A DNA stretch of 44,239 nt from a bacterium (GTDB taxonomy: Bacteria; UBP6; UBA1177), in NCBI GenBank assembly GCA_016290135.1, contig JAEESW010000018.1, positions 1 through 44,239 on the forward strand. The letters are read 5' to 3'. Each line of letters starts with the position of its first letter. Position 1 is the stretch's first letter. The translations under genes and the position numbers were made by a program. Shown here piece by piece: positions 36,432-44,141 of the stretch. The notes under the pieces were generated by a model. That model was not told the DNA's origin. It did no database searches and was given only the letters and a program-made list of their open reading frames with translations.

Positions 36432-36902
36432 ATGACTTTGGACATAATTTTTGCAGTCTTTATCCTTCTTGCGATGGTCGCCGGATATTTGGGAGGCGGT
36501 TTCAAAGAGATCTTCAAACTCATAATCTTCGCCGCCATCTTTGCAGCCTTCAAGATCCCGTCGCTTGAAAGCGCGATGCAGGAACTCACGGGACCTAAAT
36601 TCTACACGACTTTCTACATCGTCGCCTTTATCGTCTCGTATTTTCTCATTTACAAGATCCTCTTTTTCGCTCTTCGCGACCTCATAAAGGAAAAAGAGGG
36701 AGCTTTAGGCGCAACGAACAAAACCTTGGGGATAGTCTTCGGATTTTTCAAAGGACTTGCCGTGATATTCGTGATGATCTACATTTTCGATTCGCTCGTA
36801 AAGCACAATATTTTCATCGAACTGAAACCCTACACTGACGATTCTGCGCTCTATGCGCTGACAAAGACCGTCATCACCAGGACCGGGCTTATTTTCTTTT
36901 AA
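36432..36902 (+). CDS. cvpA: CvpA-family membrane protein
   Basis: A 156-residue integral membrane protein of the CvpA/colicin V production family. Four hydrophobic segments are seen at about 5-18, 23-40, 60-80 and 97-116, with the family's small-residue motif VAGYLGGGFKE in the first loop and a conserved GALGATNKTLGIVFGFFKGL before the last helix. The start is ATG at 36432 after CGGAG; an upstream in-frame ATG at 36342 lies before the promoter. The family's biochemical role is unsettled; in enteric bacteria it affects envelope stress and biofilm traits. xseA follows after 9 nt. Confidence 0.85.
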   Translation: MTLDIIFAVFILLAMVAGYLGGGFKEIFKLIIFAAIFAAFKIPSLESAMQELTGPKFYTTFYIVAFIVSYFLIYKILFFALRDLIKEKEGALGATNKTLGIVFGFFKGLAVIFVMIYIFDSLVKHNIFIELKPYTDDSALYALTKTVITRTGLIFF

Positions 36903-36911
36903 GGAGCTCTC

Positions 36912-38081
36912 ATGCAGGATGTAGTCGTTCCGGTATCGGCTTTTGTGAAAGACCTCAAGAATGCGGTCGAAGGAGCGTTCGGCTTTGTTGCGCTCCGCGG
37001 GGAGATAACCAACCTTACACGCGCTTACTCAGGCCACATCTACTTCACTCTGAAAGACAACGATGCCCAGATCAAATGCGCCCTCTTCAAAAACCAGCAG
37101 AAAATGAACCGTGCCGAACTCAAAAACGATGCCGAATATGTCGTCTACGGCAGGATCTCGGTCTATGAACCGCGGACAGAGATAACTTTGGTCGCATCTC
37201 TCGTCGTTCCTTTCGGCGAAGGTCTCGCGGCAATGCAGCTCAAAATGATCAAGGAAAAACTGCAGAAAGAGGGCGTTTTCGACGATATCCACAAAAAACC
37301 GCTCCCAGAATATCCTGCGGTCATCGGTGTAGTCACAGCTGAAAGCGGAGCTGCGATACACGACATAATCAGAGTTTCAAGAAAGCGCTTCCCTGCGGCT
37401 CAGATCATCCTCTCACCAGCTTTGGTCCAGGGAAAAGACGCACATTTGAGTATAATTGCAGCACTCGAAAGACTTTCAGCCCTCGATGAAGTCGAAGCAA
37501 TAATCATCGGACGCGGCGGAGGCTCGAAAGAAGATCTCGAACCATTCAATTCCGAAGAGCTCGCACGCGCCGTCATCAGATGCGGAAAACCGATAGTCAG
37601 CGCGGTCGGACACGAGACCGACACCACGATCCTGGATCTTGCCGCAAGTTTTTCAGTCGCGACTCCGAGCGCAGCGGCGGAACTCATCTTTCCTGACAGT
37701 TCCGAGATCATGCAAAGCGTGAAAAATTCGGAAAAAATGATGAAAAAGCAGGCTGAAAACATCCTTTTTTCAAAGTTTATGATGCTCGACAACCTCACAT
37801 TATCGCTCAAAAACCCGAAAGATATCATAAACTCGGTCCTGCACGATACAGAAAAACTGATGTTCCGTGCAGAATCGGCGCTTAAAGAGATGATAAACAG
37901 AAAATTCACCGAACTTTCAGAGCTCGAAAAACAGCTCGAGACTGTAAATCCGCTCTCGCCGCTCGCAAGAGGCTTTGCAATAGTTTTGCAAAACGGAAAG
38001 ACCGTCAAAAAAAGCGTTGAACTTGAGCCTGCATCACCTTTTGAGATAAGATTCGGCGACGGAAAAGTGAAGATCGGCTAA
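36912..38081 (+). CDS. xseA: Exodeoxyribonuclease VII large subunit
   Basis: Catalytic subunit of ExoVII, a metal-independent single-strand exonuclease. An OB-fold (about 1-100, GEITNLTRAYSGHIYFTLKD) is followed by the catalytic domain with VVTAESGAAIHD (140-151), IIGRGGGSKEDL (198-209), AVGHETD (231-237) and PSAAAELI. The C-terminal coiled coil is short, and the protein has 389 residues against about 456 in E. coli. No xseB (small subunit) is seen here. AAGGAG lies in front of the ATG. Confidence 0.96.
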   Translation: MQDVVVPVSAFVKDLKNAVEGAFGFVALRGEITNLTRAYSGHIYFTLKDNDAQIKCALFKNQQKMNRAELKNDAEYVVYGRISVYEPRTEITLVASLVVPFGEGLAAMQLKMIKEKLQKEGVFDDIHKKPLPEYPAVIGVVTAESGAAIHDIIRVSRKRFPAAQIILSPALVQGKDAHLSIIAALERLSALDEVEAIIIGRGGGSKEDLEPFNSEELARAVIRCGKPIVSAVGHETDTTILDLAASFSVATPSAAAELIFPDSSEIMQSVKNSEKMMKKQAENILFSKFMMLDNLTLSLKNPKDIINSVLHDTEKLMFRAESALKEMINRKFTELSELEKQLETVNPLSPLARGFAIVLQNGKTVKKSVELEPASPFEIRFGDGKVKIG

Positions 38082-38123
38082 GATCAGGATCCTGCCGGAA
38101 GACCGCATCTCTGCTGGCTAAAT

Positions 38124-38151
38124 TTGACTATTTCAACCGTTTTCTTAAAAT
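38124..38151 (+). promoter_or_regulatory. Predicted promoter of Cys-rich lipoprotein-barrel pair
   Basis: TTGACT at 38124-38129, a 16-nt spacer and TAAAAT at 38146-38151, 40 nt before the ATG. Confidence 0.55.
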
Positions 38152-38191
38152 AACTGACCTTTTTAGTTTTTTACCGTGATTCGGAGGAAGA

Positions 38192-39850
38192 ATGACAGAA
38201 AAAGGTTTCAATTCAGAACATAAATACGGGATTTCTTTGATCTTTTTCTCATACACAGCACTTCTTTTCCTTCTTTCGTCGTGCGACCTCTTCGATGACT
38301 GCTCAAGTTCGAACTCATACTCGATGCGCTGCAACGGGCTTTCCCTCGAACAGTGCGTCTACCGCGACAACGGCTACAAATGGGTGGAATACAAAAGCTG
38401 TATCACCGGATGCCCGTCGGAGATCGGAAATCCGTCATGCGTCGCTTCGACCTGCTCGTGTTCCGTTCAGTCGCAGTATGTCTGTGAGCGGGGCGGCATA
38501 TACCGCTGCAACGGAAACAATGCCGAAAAATGCGCAAGTCTTGACCACTACAACGGCAACATCTGGGAAAATATCAAAAACTGCGGTTCTCTCTTCAGGG
38601 AAAACGAAGTCGTTGAAAGCGGTGCATGCAGTTCTACAAATGAATACTACGAACCGAAATGCGTTCCGAAGATCAAAAGGACTTTCCGCGGAAAGTGGCT
38701 GAGACTCGACAACAGCACCGACTTCTACCTTGGGACAAACGGCATCACGCGAGGTTCCTACAACAGCCAGTTCATACCGGAATCAGTCACGAAGATCGAC
38801 GACAACATGCTTGAAATAGCAACCGAGGACGAGACTTTCAGGCTCATCCGCAACAGCATCACAGATGCGACATTGAAACTGAACGTAAAACAGGCTTTCG
38901 GCTACACAAGATCGCCCTCGGGAAGCGGCGTCGGCGGGATCGATGTCGTTCTTGAAAACACGCAGGATCCGGGCGAGACCTACGAAAAGCAGTCGGGAAA
39001 CGACGGAAACACCGAGTTTGACGGCATCGTTTCAGGCGAATACACGATCTCTGTCGGAAGCACCAGCGTGACGCAGACGATCTCCGACTACCTCAACGCC
39101 GGAAATTTCTACGTTTCGCCGAACGGCTATATCTACAAAGCGGTCCTTAACTCAACGAACGAAGTTTATTATGCCGAAGACCGCGACAACAGCGAGGAAG
39201 GCAACAGATACTCAGTCCATCTCCGCGTTTATAATCTCGGAAATCAGGACGCTTCGGCGACGACGATCTCGCTGAAGACCAATGACGATTCGGTCAAAGT
39301 CGATGCGAAAGACGAAATTTTAGGGACTATCGAACCCGAAAGGTATGTTTCCTACAGTTTTTCCATTGAAACGATCCCGTTTTCAAAGACAGCCGGTCTG
39401 AACAGCGCAGTCTATCACGATGTCGAGTTTTTGGTTTCGCTCAAAGACATCAACGGCGAAACCTGGGAGGATGTCGTAACTCTGCGTATCTTCAGAAAAG
39501 CGGTCCCGATTTACCTTTATTCCACGATGTCGAACCCCTTTATCCTCCTTTCTCCGCACAGAGAGATAGTCAGTATGTCGAGCGTTGTCTGGGTCCCCTA
39601 CCGCCCCGATGCGAAATACAAGCTCATAGCGCAGAGCCTCTCCCTCAACACCGAAGGAGTCTATTCGATCGGCGTAGGTTCGTGGGACAGCGAAAAATGG
39701 AACTCCGACCGCGAGAATTTCACCGATGTTTCGAACTACGAGCCCAACAATCAGGAATCCCAGGCAAAAACTGTAAAGATGAACTCACAGACGACATCCT
39801 ATCTGCATAAAAACGATCTTGATTTCTGGATAATCGATATGAGTAAATAA
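38192..39850 (+). CDS. Cys-rich lipoprotein of unknown function
   Basis: Predicted lipoprotein of 552 residues: lipobox LLSSC (Cys31 after a charged 11-residue N-terminus). Residues about 36-155 hold many Cys and two similar units, CNGLSLEQC...CITGCPSEIGNPSC and CNGNNAEKC...KNCGSLF, probably disulfide-bonded. A carboxypeptidase-regulatory or SdrD-like beta fold may follow (about 225-300, GGIDVVLENTQDPGETYEKQ with GEYTISVG). The end, NYEPNNQESQA followed by NDLDFWIID, looks like the start of a PPC domain cut short. GGAGGAAG precedes the ATG. The stop overlaps the next start (TAATG). Function unknown. Confidence 0.8.
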   Translation: MTEKGFNSEHKYGISLIFFSYTALLFLLSSCDLFDDCSSSNSYSMRCNGLSLEQCVYRDNGYKWVEYKSCITGCPSEIGNPSCVASTCSCSVQSQYVCERGGIYRCNGNNAEKCASLDHYNGNIWENIKNCGSLFRENEVVESGACSSTNEYYEPKCVPKIKRTFRGKWLRLDNSTDFYLGTNGITRGSYNSQFIPESVTKIDDNMLEIATEDETFRLIRNSITDATLKLNVKQAFGYTRSPSGSGVGGIDVVLENTQDPGETYEKQSGNDGNTEFDGIVSGEYTISVGSTSVTQTISDYLNAGNFYVSPNGYIYKAVLNSTNEVYYAEDRDNSEEGNRYSVHLRVYNLGNQDASATTISLKTNDDSVKVDAKDEILGTIEPERYVSYSFSIETIPFSKTAGLNSAVYHDVEFLVSLKDINGETWEDVVTLRIFRKAVPIYLYSTMSNPFILLSPHREIVSMSSVVWVPYRPDAKYKLIAQSLSLNTEGVYSIGVGSWDSEKWNSDRENFTDVSNYEPNNQESQAKTVKMNSQTTSYLHKNDLDFWIIDMSK

Positions 39851-40779
39851 TGAATAAAATCAAACACTTAATTTTAATCTCCGTATTACTTTCAGTTTTT
39901 GCGCTTTCAGCGAAGGAAGAAGAGAGACCTCAGAACAAATTCAGCGTGAACATCCAGTACAGCCAGACTTCGGGCTTCATTCCGGCTGCCGACATTCTCT
40001 GGCACTATACAGACACCGTTTTTTCATCGCTCTACGGCAACTACTACATCACGGCGGAAAAAAAGAGTCTCGAGAACTATAAAAACAGCAAATATGCCCT
40101 TTTTTCGAGAACTTTTCTCCTCGGAGCAGATATTTTGGGCTTCTATGCGGCAAAACAGCCGGCGCTTTTCGCCGTCAGTGCCGGAGTCGAATACAAACGG
40201 CTGAAAAACGAGGAATTCGGCTTTTTCGACCTCGAAGATTCGACCGTCACTTTCGAGAACACAACTCAGCTCGACATGATATTTCCTTTCCTCAAGCTCA
40301 GGATCGACAAATATTCGAAAGTGATAAACAACCGTTTCATGTTCGTCTTCTACCCCACATTCTGTCTTTTCACCGATCAGAAACTGTTTCTTGATCCTCT
40401 GACTCTGCGTGTTTACGAGACCGATTCGGTAAAATGGCAGGTCCCGGCAATCGAACTTTCTGACGAACTTCTTTTCGATTTCTCACCTTTCGGAGGGATC
40501 CTGCTGAGCGGCACTTTTTCATTCTGGCAGGCAAAATACAAGTCAGCCGTGCTTAAAAAAAGGTCGGGGAAGTATGTTTTCGACAAAGTCGGCGTGACAC
40601 AGAACTTTTTGGAATATACCGCGTCGATGTCTTATGTCCTTCCGTTTGAGATCGCAGGCAAGATCCGCCCGAAACTCGGTGTCGGCGTTCTCGGATCGGC
40701 AGAATTCAGAAACAACAACGGCTCAAAATCGACACACAAAGACATCGGCTACCTTATCGTAGCAGGATTTTACTACTAA
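39850..40779 (+). CDS. Predicted outer-membrane beta-barrel protein
   Basis: A 309-residue exported protein with a signal peptide (1-about 21, FALSA-KEE). The mature part shows the alternation of aromatic and polar residues typical of amphipathic beta strands, with many Tyr and Phe (SVNIQYSQTSG, SLYGNYYITAEKK, FLEYTASMSYVLPFEI) and a C-terminal aromatic end (VAGFYY), the usual outer-membrane insertion signal. Its start overlaps the lipoprotein stop by one base (TAATG), so the two are coupled and may form one envelope complex. No specific family was recognised. Confidence 0.75.
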   Translation: MNKIKHLILISVLLSVFALSAKEEERPQNKFSVNIQYSQTSGFIPAADILWHYTDTVFSSLYGNYYITAEKKSLENYKNSKYALFSRTFLLGADILGFYAAKQPALFAVSAGVEYKRLKNEEFGFFDLEDSTVTFENTTQLDMIFPFLKLRIDKYSKVINNRFMFVFYPTFCLFTDQKLFLDPLTLRVYETDSVKWQVPAIELSDELLFDFSPFGGILLSGTFSFWQAKYKSAVLKKRSGKYVFDKVGVTQNFLEYTASMSYVLPFEIAGKIRPKLGVGVLGSAEFRNNNGSKSTHKDIGYLIVAGFYY

Positions 40780-40869
40780 AAATACTCCTCTCCCCTTTTC
40801 TTTCTGCAAAACGGAAATAAATAAAAGGTGGATTTTGTTTATTGAGCGTTTTTTTTTGTGGAGGATGAT

Positions 40870-42204
40870 ATGAAAAACCTGATCAAATTTATGTTTTTGC
40901 CGTTGTTTTTGTTCGTTTCGGCAGTAAGTCTGAACGCCGCCGATATGCGTGATTTCGAGCAGGAACTCATCAAAGTTTCTGAAAAAGCAAAAAAAAGTGT
41001 TGCTTCGATCAAAGTCGAGATAACCGAGCAGCAGAGGATGCGTGACCCGTTTTTTGACTTCTTTTTCGGCAATCCGCAACAGCCGCGCAGCAGAAAAAGC
41101 CAGGCACAGGGTTCGGGTTTCGTAATCGACGACAAGGAGGGTTTCATCGTAACGAACAACCACGTCGTCCAGAAAGCCGAAAAAATCGAAGTCATGATCG
41201 ACGGCAGGACTTTCAGCGCAAAACTTATCGGCACAGACCCGCACACAGATGTCGGCCTAATAAAAATAGAAGAATTCAAAAAGGGAGAGATCCAGGCACT
41301 CAAATTCGCCGATTCAGACAAGATAAAAGTCGGAAGTTTCGCCATCGCGATAGGAAACCCGTTCGGACTTTCCAACAGCGTGACCTTCGGCATCGTTTCG
41401 GCAAAAGGACGTTCCGGAATGCGTGTCACCGACTACGAGGACTTCATCCAGACAGACGCGGCGATAAACCCCGGCAACTCGGGAGGACCGCTCCTCAACA
41501 TCGAAGGAGAAGTCATCGGCATGAACACCGCAATCCTTTCGCAGTCAGGCGGATACATGGGGATAGGCCTCGCAGTTCCGGCGAATATGGTCAAGGACAT
41601 CACGGAACAGCTCAGGAGCGGCAAAAAGATCCAGCGTGCGATGATGGGGATCGTCATTCAGGAGCTCAACAACGACATCAGGAACTACTTTGAGATCGAC
41701 AAATCCGTAAACGGGATCCTTGTTTCCAGCGTTGAAGCAAAAAGCCCTGCGGCAAAAGCTGGACTTCAGCAGTACGACCTCATTACGAAATTCGACGACA
41801 AGGAGATCGAAAACATTTCGCAGTTCAGGACAGCGGTAGCATTCAGCCCCTACGGCAAAAAGATACCGCTTGAGATCATCCGAAACGGCAAGCCGATGAA
41901 ACTTGAAGTCGTCCTCGACAAAAACTACCAGCCTTCAGACACTCCGCAGGAGCTTGACCAGAAAGTTCTTGACGAAATAGGCCTCACCCTCAGCGACAAC
42001 AAAGGAAGGATCACCGTTTCCAACGTCGAGCAGGGTTCGCTCGCTCAGTCGGCAGGCATCATGCCGGGAGACGTGATCGTCGCAGTCAACAAAAGACGTG
42101 TCAAAAACGCCGCTGAAGCAAACCAGATCATCAACAAATCGAAAAAACTCCTCTTCACCATCAACCGCAACGGCCGTGATTTCATCGTGGTGATCAACAG
42201 ATAG
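40870..42204 (+). CDS. degP: DegP/HtrA-like periplasmic serine protease (Do family)
   Basis: Envelope protein-quality-control protease of 444 residues. A signal peptide (1-about 23, SLNA-ADM) is followed by a trypsin-like domain with the catalytic triad His98 (VTNNHVV), Asp127 (HTDVGLIK) and Ser204 (NPGNSGGP), then two PDZ domains (about 240-335, and 370-440 with LAQSAGIMPGDVI). The FFDFFFG stretch before the protease domain matches the flexible LA-loop region of Do proteases. The start is ATG at 40870 after GGAGGATGAT; a GTG at 40858 lies within that ribosome site. Heat-shock or sigmaE control is expected for the family, but no such promoter was identified in the 90-bp gap upstream. Confidence 0.95.
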   Translation: MKNLIKFMFLPLFLFVSAVSLNAADMRDFEQELIKVSEKAKKSVASIKVEITEQQRMRDPFFDFFFGNPQQPRSRKSQAQGSGFVIDDKEGFIVTNNHVVQKAEKIEVMIDGRTFSAKLIGTDPHTDVGLIKIEEFKKGEIQALKFADSDKIKVGSFAIAIGNPFGLSNSVTFGIVSAKGRSGMRVTDYEDFIQTDAAINPGNSGGPLLNIEGEVIGMNTAILSQSGGYMGIGLAVPANMVKDITEQLRSGKKIQRAMMGIVIQELNNDIRNYFEIDKSVNGILVSSVEAKSPAAKAGLQQYDLITKFDDKEIENISQFRTAVAFSPYGKKIPLEIIRNGKPMKLEVVLDKNYQPSDTPQELDQKVLDEIGLTLSDNKGRITVSNVEQGSLAQSAGIMPGDVIVAVNKRRVKNAAEANQIINKSKKLLFTINRNGRDFIVVINR

Positions 42205-42208
42205 CAAA

Positions 42209-42889
42209 ATGGATATCCAGCATCACTACACCGAGCATGGAAACGGCTTTCCGCTGATCCTTCTTCACGGCAACGGAGAGGATTCCACCTACTTTGAAAA
42301 GCAGTTTCCCGCTTTCTCTCAGCGCTATCACGTCTATGCAGTCGATACGAGAGGTCACGGAAAAACTGCGAGAGGCTCGGCACCTTTCACCATCAGACAG
42401 TTTGCGGATGATCTGGCCGGATTCATGAAGAGCAGGCAGATCGAAAAGGCAGATATTTTAGGCTTTTCCGACGGAGCCAACATCGCGATGCTCTTTGCTA
42501 TAAAATACCCCGCTCTTGTGAACAAACTCGTCCTGAACGGCGGCAATCTCGATGCAGGCGGAGTAAAGAGAATGACACAGATCCCGATCGAGATCGGTTA
42601 CAGGATCGCCCGCCTTTTTGCCGGAAGAAGCGAGTCCGCAAGAGCAAAGGCTGAAATGCTCGGCCTGATGGTGAACGACCCTGACATAAAGCCTGAAGAA
42701 CTTGCTGCGATCAAAGCCCCGACATTAGTCATCGTCGGGACTGACGACATGATAAAGGAATCCCATACGAAACTGATTGCGGCAAATATCCCGGGAGCCG
42801 AACTTGCGTTTATCAAGGGCGGACATTTCATCGCCAGCGAAAATCCGACAGAATTCAATCAGAAAGTGCTCGAGTTTTTACAGAAATAA
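42209..42889 (+). CDS. Alpha/beta-hydrolase fold protein
   Basis: A 226-residue cytoplasmic hydrolase. The oxyanion-hole motif LLHGNGED (18-25), nucleophile elbow GFSDGA with Ser87, acid residue Asp179 or Asp180 in VIVGTDDM and His206 in GGHFIA form a complete triad. DTRGHGKT (46-53) is typical of the BioH/prolyl-peptidase-like branch. The substrate cannot be read from sequence. It starts 4 nt after the degP-like gene, so it is probably cotranscribed. No ribosome site is strong; translation may be coupled. Confidence 0.85.
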   Translation: MDIQHHYTEHGNGFPLILLHGNGEDSTYFEKQFPAFSQRYHVYAVDTRGHGKTARGSAPFTIRQFADDLAGFMKSRQIEKADILGFSDGANIAMLFAIKYPALVNKLVLNGGNLDAGGVKRMTQIPIEIGYRIARLFAGRSESARAKAEMLGLMVNDPDIKPEELAAIKAPTLVIVGTDDMIKESHTKLIAANIPGAELAFIKGGHFIASENPTEFNQKVLEFLQK

Positions 42890-42902
42890 TTTTCCCGCAT
42901 TC

Positions 42903-43018
42903 CGTCATGTTGAGGCTAAGCCGAAGTTCCCCGTCATGTTGAGCAGTGCGAGAAACATCTGTGACCTCTCCGTCACTACGTGACACCTCTCCTACTTCAG
43001 GAGAGGCAAGAAGCGGTA
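42903..43018. repeat. Intergenic repeat patch with REP-like elements and hairpins
   Basis: The 338-bp gene-free gap 42890-43227 begins here. It holds two copies of CGTCATGTTGAG (42903-42914 and 42932-42943), the second followed by GAAACATCT, a GTCAC/GTGAC hairpin (42972-42984) and a perfect 8-bp hairpin CCTCTCCT/AGGAGAGG (42986-42993 and 42999-43006). A third CGTCATGTTGAG occurs at 43983. Elements of this kind recur in many bacterial genomes as REP-like intergenic repeats. After direct-repeat copy A (43019-43068) the rest of the gap is AT-rich and contains only a possible -35, TTGACT, at 43166. Confidence 0.7.
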
Positions 43019-43068
43019 GAAACATCTCTGCTTTTGAATGGAAATGGGAATTATTTTGGGGAGTTATT
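43019..43068 (+). repeat. Direct repeat copy A flanking the toxin-antitoxin module
   Basis: This 50-bp block, from GAAACATCTCTG to GGGGAGTTATT, recurs at 44001-44050 with 47 of 50 bases identical; the three mismatches are adjacent (43031-43033). The last 35 bases are identical in both copies. Confidence 0.9.
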
Positions 43069-43227
43069 CTTGGCTAAAGCTGGTTTTCAGTTGCTGAGTC
43101 CGTCTTCAATTTTAAGATATTTTCTCGAATTGTTGAACTTTAAATATAATTTTATGATTAAAAACTTGACTTTATTTTATAGCAATAAATGATTTTGTAG
43201 TTTATTTCTTTGAAACAGAGGTGAAAA

Positions 43228-43647
43228 ATGAACTTTTATGCCGTCATTGATACAAATGTTGTTGTTTCTGCCATGCTGAAACGCGATTCTGTTCCGGCAA
43301 AGATAATTGATTTGCTGCTTGCAGGAATAATAATTCCGGTCTTTAATGAAGAAATATTGAGTGAATACGAGGAAGTTTTACTACGGCCGGAGTTCGGTTT
43401 CGCACAGGATGATGTTAATAAATTTATGGATTTCATGAGAAAAAACGGAATCTTTCTTGAAAAAAATCTTTCCGATGAAAAATTCAATGATCCGGACGAC
43501 GCTGTTTTTTATGAAATTGCACTGTCCGCAATAAAAAGCAGAGAAGCCTATCTTGTTACCGGAAACATCCGGCATTTTCCGCAAAAAGAATTTGTTGTTA
43601 CACCTCGCGACATACTCAATATTGTATTGAGTTATATTGACAAATAA
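43228..43647 (+). CDS. PIN-domain toxin (putative toxin component, PIN family)
   Basis: A 139-residue PIN-domain protein, a predicted metal-dependent RNase of a type II toxin-antitoxin pair. Acidic active-site candidates are Asp8 (VIDTNVVVSAM), Glu46 or Glu49 (LSEYEEVL) and Asp88-Asp91 (NDPDDAVFYEIA); TGNIRHFP (111-118) is the closing motif of the PIN_3 group, with Asn where others have Asp. The ribosome site is AGAGGTG. The DNA is clearly more AT-rich than the genes to the left, suggesting transfer. It stands before, not after, its presumed antitoxin, and the antitoxin promoter lies in its last codons. Confidence 0.88.
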   Translation: MNFYAVIDTNVVVSAMLKRDSVPAKIIDLLLAGIIIPVFNEEILSEYEEVLLRPEFGFAQDDVNKFMDFMRKNGIFLEKNLSDEKFNDPDDAVFYEIALSAIKSREAYLVTGNIRHFPQKEFVVTPRDILNIVLSYIDK

Positions 43648-43665
43648 TTTGTTTGTAAGTATAAT
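43637..43665 (+). promoter_or_regulatory. Exact-consensus sigma70 promoter for the antitoxin gene
   Basis: TTGACA at 43637-43642, a 17-nt spacer and TATAAT at 43660-43665: both hexamers and the spacer match the consensus fully. The -35 lies within the last codons of the toxin gene and the -10 in the 36-bp gap; the expected start of transcription is about 12 nt before the antitoxin ATG. Confidence 0.8.
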
Positions 43666-43683
43666 ATATTTGGAGGTGGTGAC

Positions 43684-43968
43684 ATGAGCTATACAATTCA
43701 AGTCAGAATAGATGATGATTTAAAAACCCAGGCGACTGAAGTTTTCGACCGTCTCGGTCTTGATTTTTCAACAGCGATCCGAATTTTTCTGAAAAAAAGT
43801 GTTGCGGTGAACGGCATCCCGTTCGAACTCAGAAACGAAACTCCGACGGAAGCAGCAGCCGCAGTCGAAAACATGAGGGCATCCGCGGAAGAAAACGACA
43901 TCGCGGATCTCACCCTTGATAAAATCAACGGAATCATCAACAAGGTCCGCGAAATCAGAAAAAAATAG
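43684..43968 (+). CDS. RelB/DinJ-family antitoxin
   Basis: A 94-residue protein with an N-terminal ribbon-helix-helix domain (TIQVRIDDDLKTQATEVFDRLG, then STAIRIFLKKSV and GIPFELR), the RelB/DinJ signature, followed by an acidic, probably flexible C-terminal half that would wrap the toxin. The RHH domain should bind operator DNA and autoregulate. A strong GGAGGTGGTGA ribosome site and a consensus promoter predict high expression. The partner is inferred from adjacency: DinJ-type antitoxins usually pair with RelE/YafQ toxins, whereas here the neighbour is a PIN protein. Confidence 0.9.
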   Translation: MSYTIQVRIDDDLKTQATEVFDRLGLDFSTAIRIFLKKSVAVNGIPFELRNETPTEAAAAVENMRASAEENDIADLTLDKINGIINKVREIRKK

Positions 43969-43982
43969 GTCTTCGTCCAACT

Positions 43983-44050
43983 CGTCATGTTGAGCAACGC
44001 GAAACATCTCTGACCTTGAATGGAAATGGGAATTATTTTGGGGAGTTATT
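43983..44050 (+). repeat. Direct repeat copy B with REP-like element
   Basis: CGTCATGTTGAGC (43983-43995) followed by the 50-bp block 44001-44050, nearly identical to 43019-43068. Together the two copies bracket the toxin-antitoxin module. Confidence 0.9.
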
Positions 44051-44116
44051 GCTTTTTTCCGCCAGCAGTTGGAACTGAAAGGTGAGTGACAATTTGTCCC
44101 CTTCCTCACAATAATG

Positions 44117-44141
44117 AGTTGTTCGGATTTTCCGAACAACT
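44117..44141 (-). terminator. Perfect 11-bp hairpin after the stop of the right-edge gene
   Basis: AGTTGTTCGGA (44117-44127) pairs with TCCGAACAACT (44131-44141) around TTT. On the minus strand it begins inside the stop codon of the gene at the right edge. It is followed by CATTATT rather than a T run, so it may be a weak terminator or an mRNA 3'-end stabiliser. Confidence 0.45.

Noticed and set aside
42903-43068. Possible CRISPR array
   Set aside because: Repeats are few, unevenly spaced and not separated by unique spacers of constant length; they fit REP-like elements and direct repeats.
42980-43192. Open frame of 70 codons in the repeat patch
   Set aside because: It begins in the hairpin and runs through the direct repeat into AT-rich DNA; no ribosome site and no coding-like composition.
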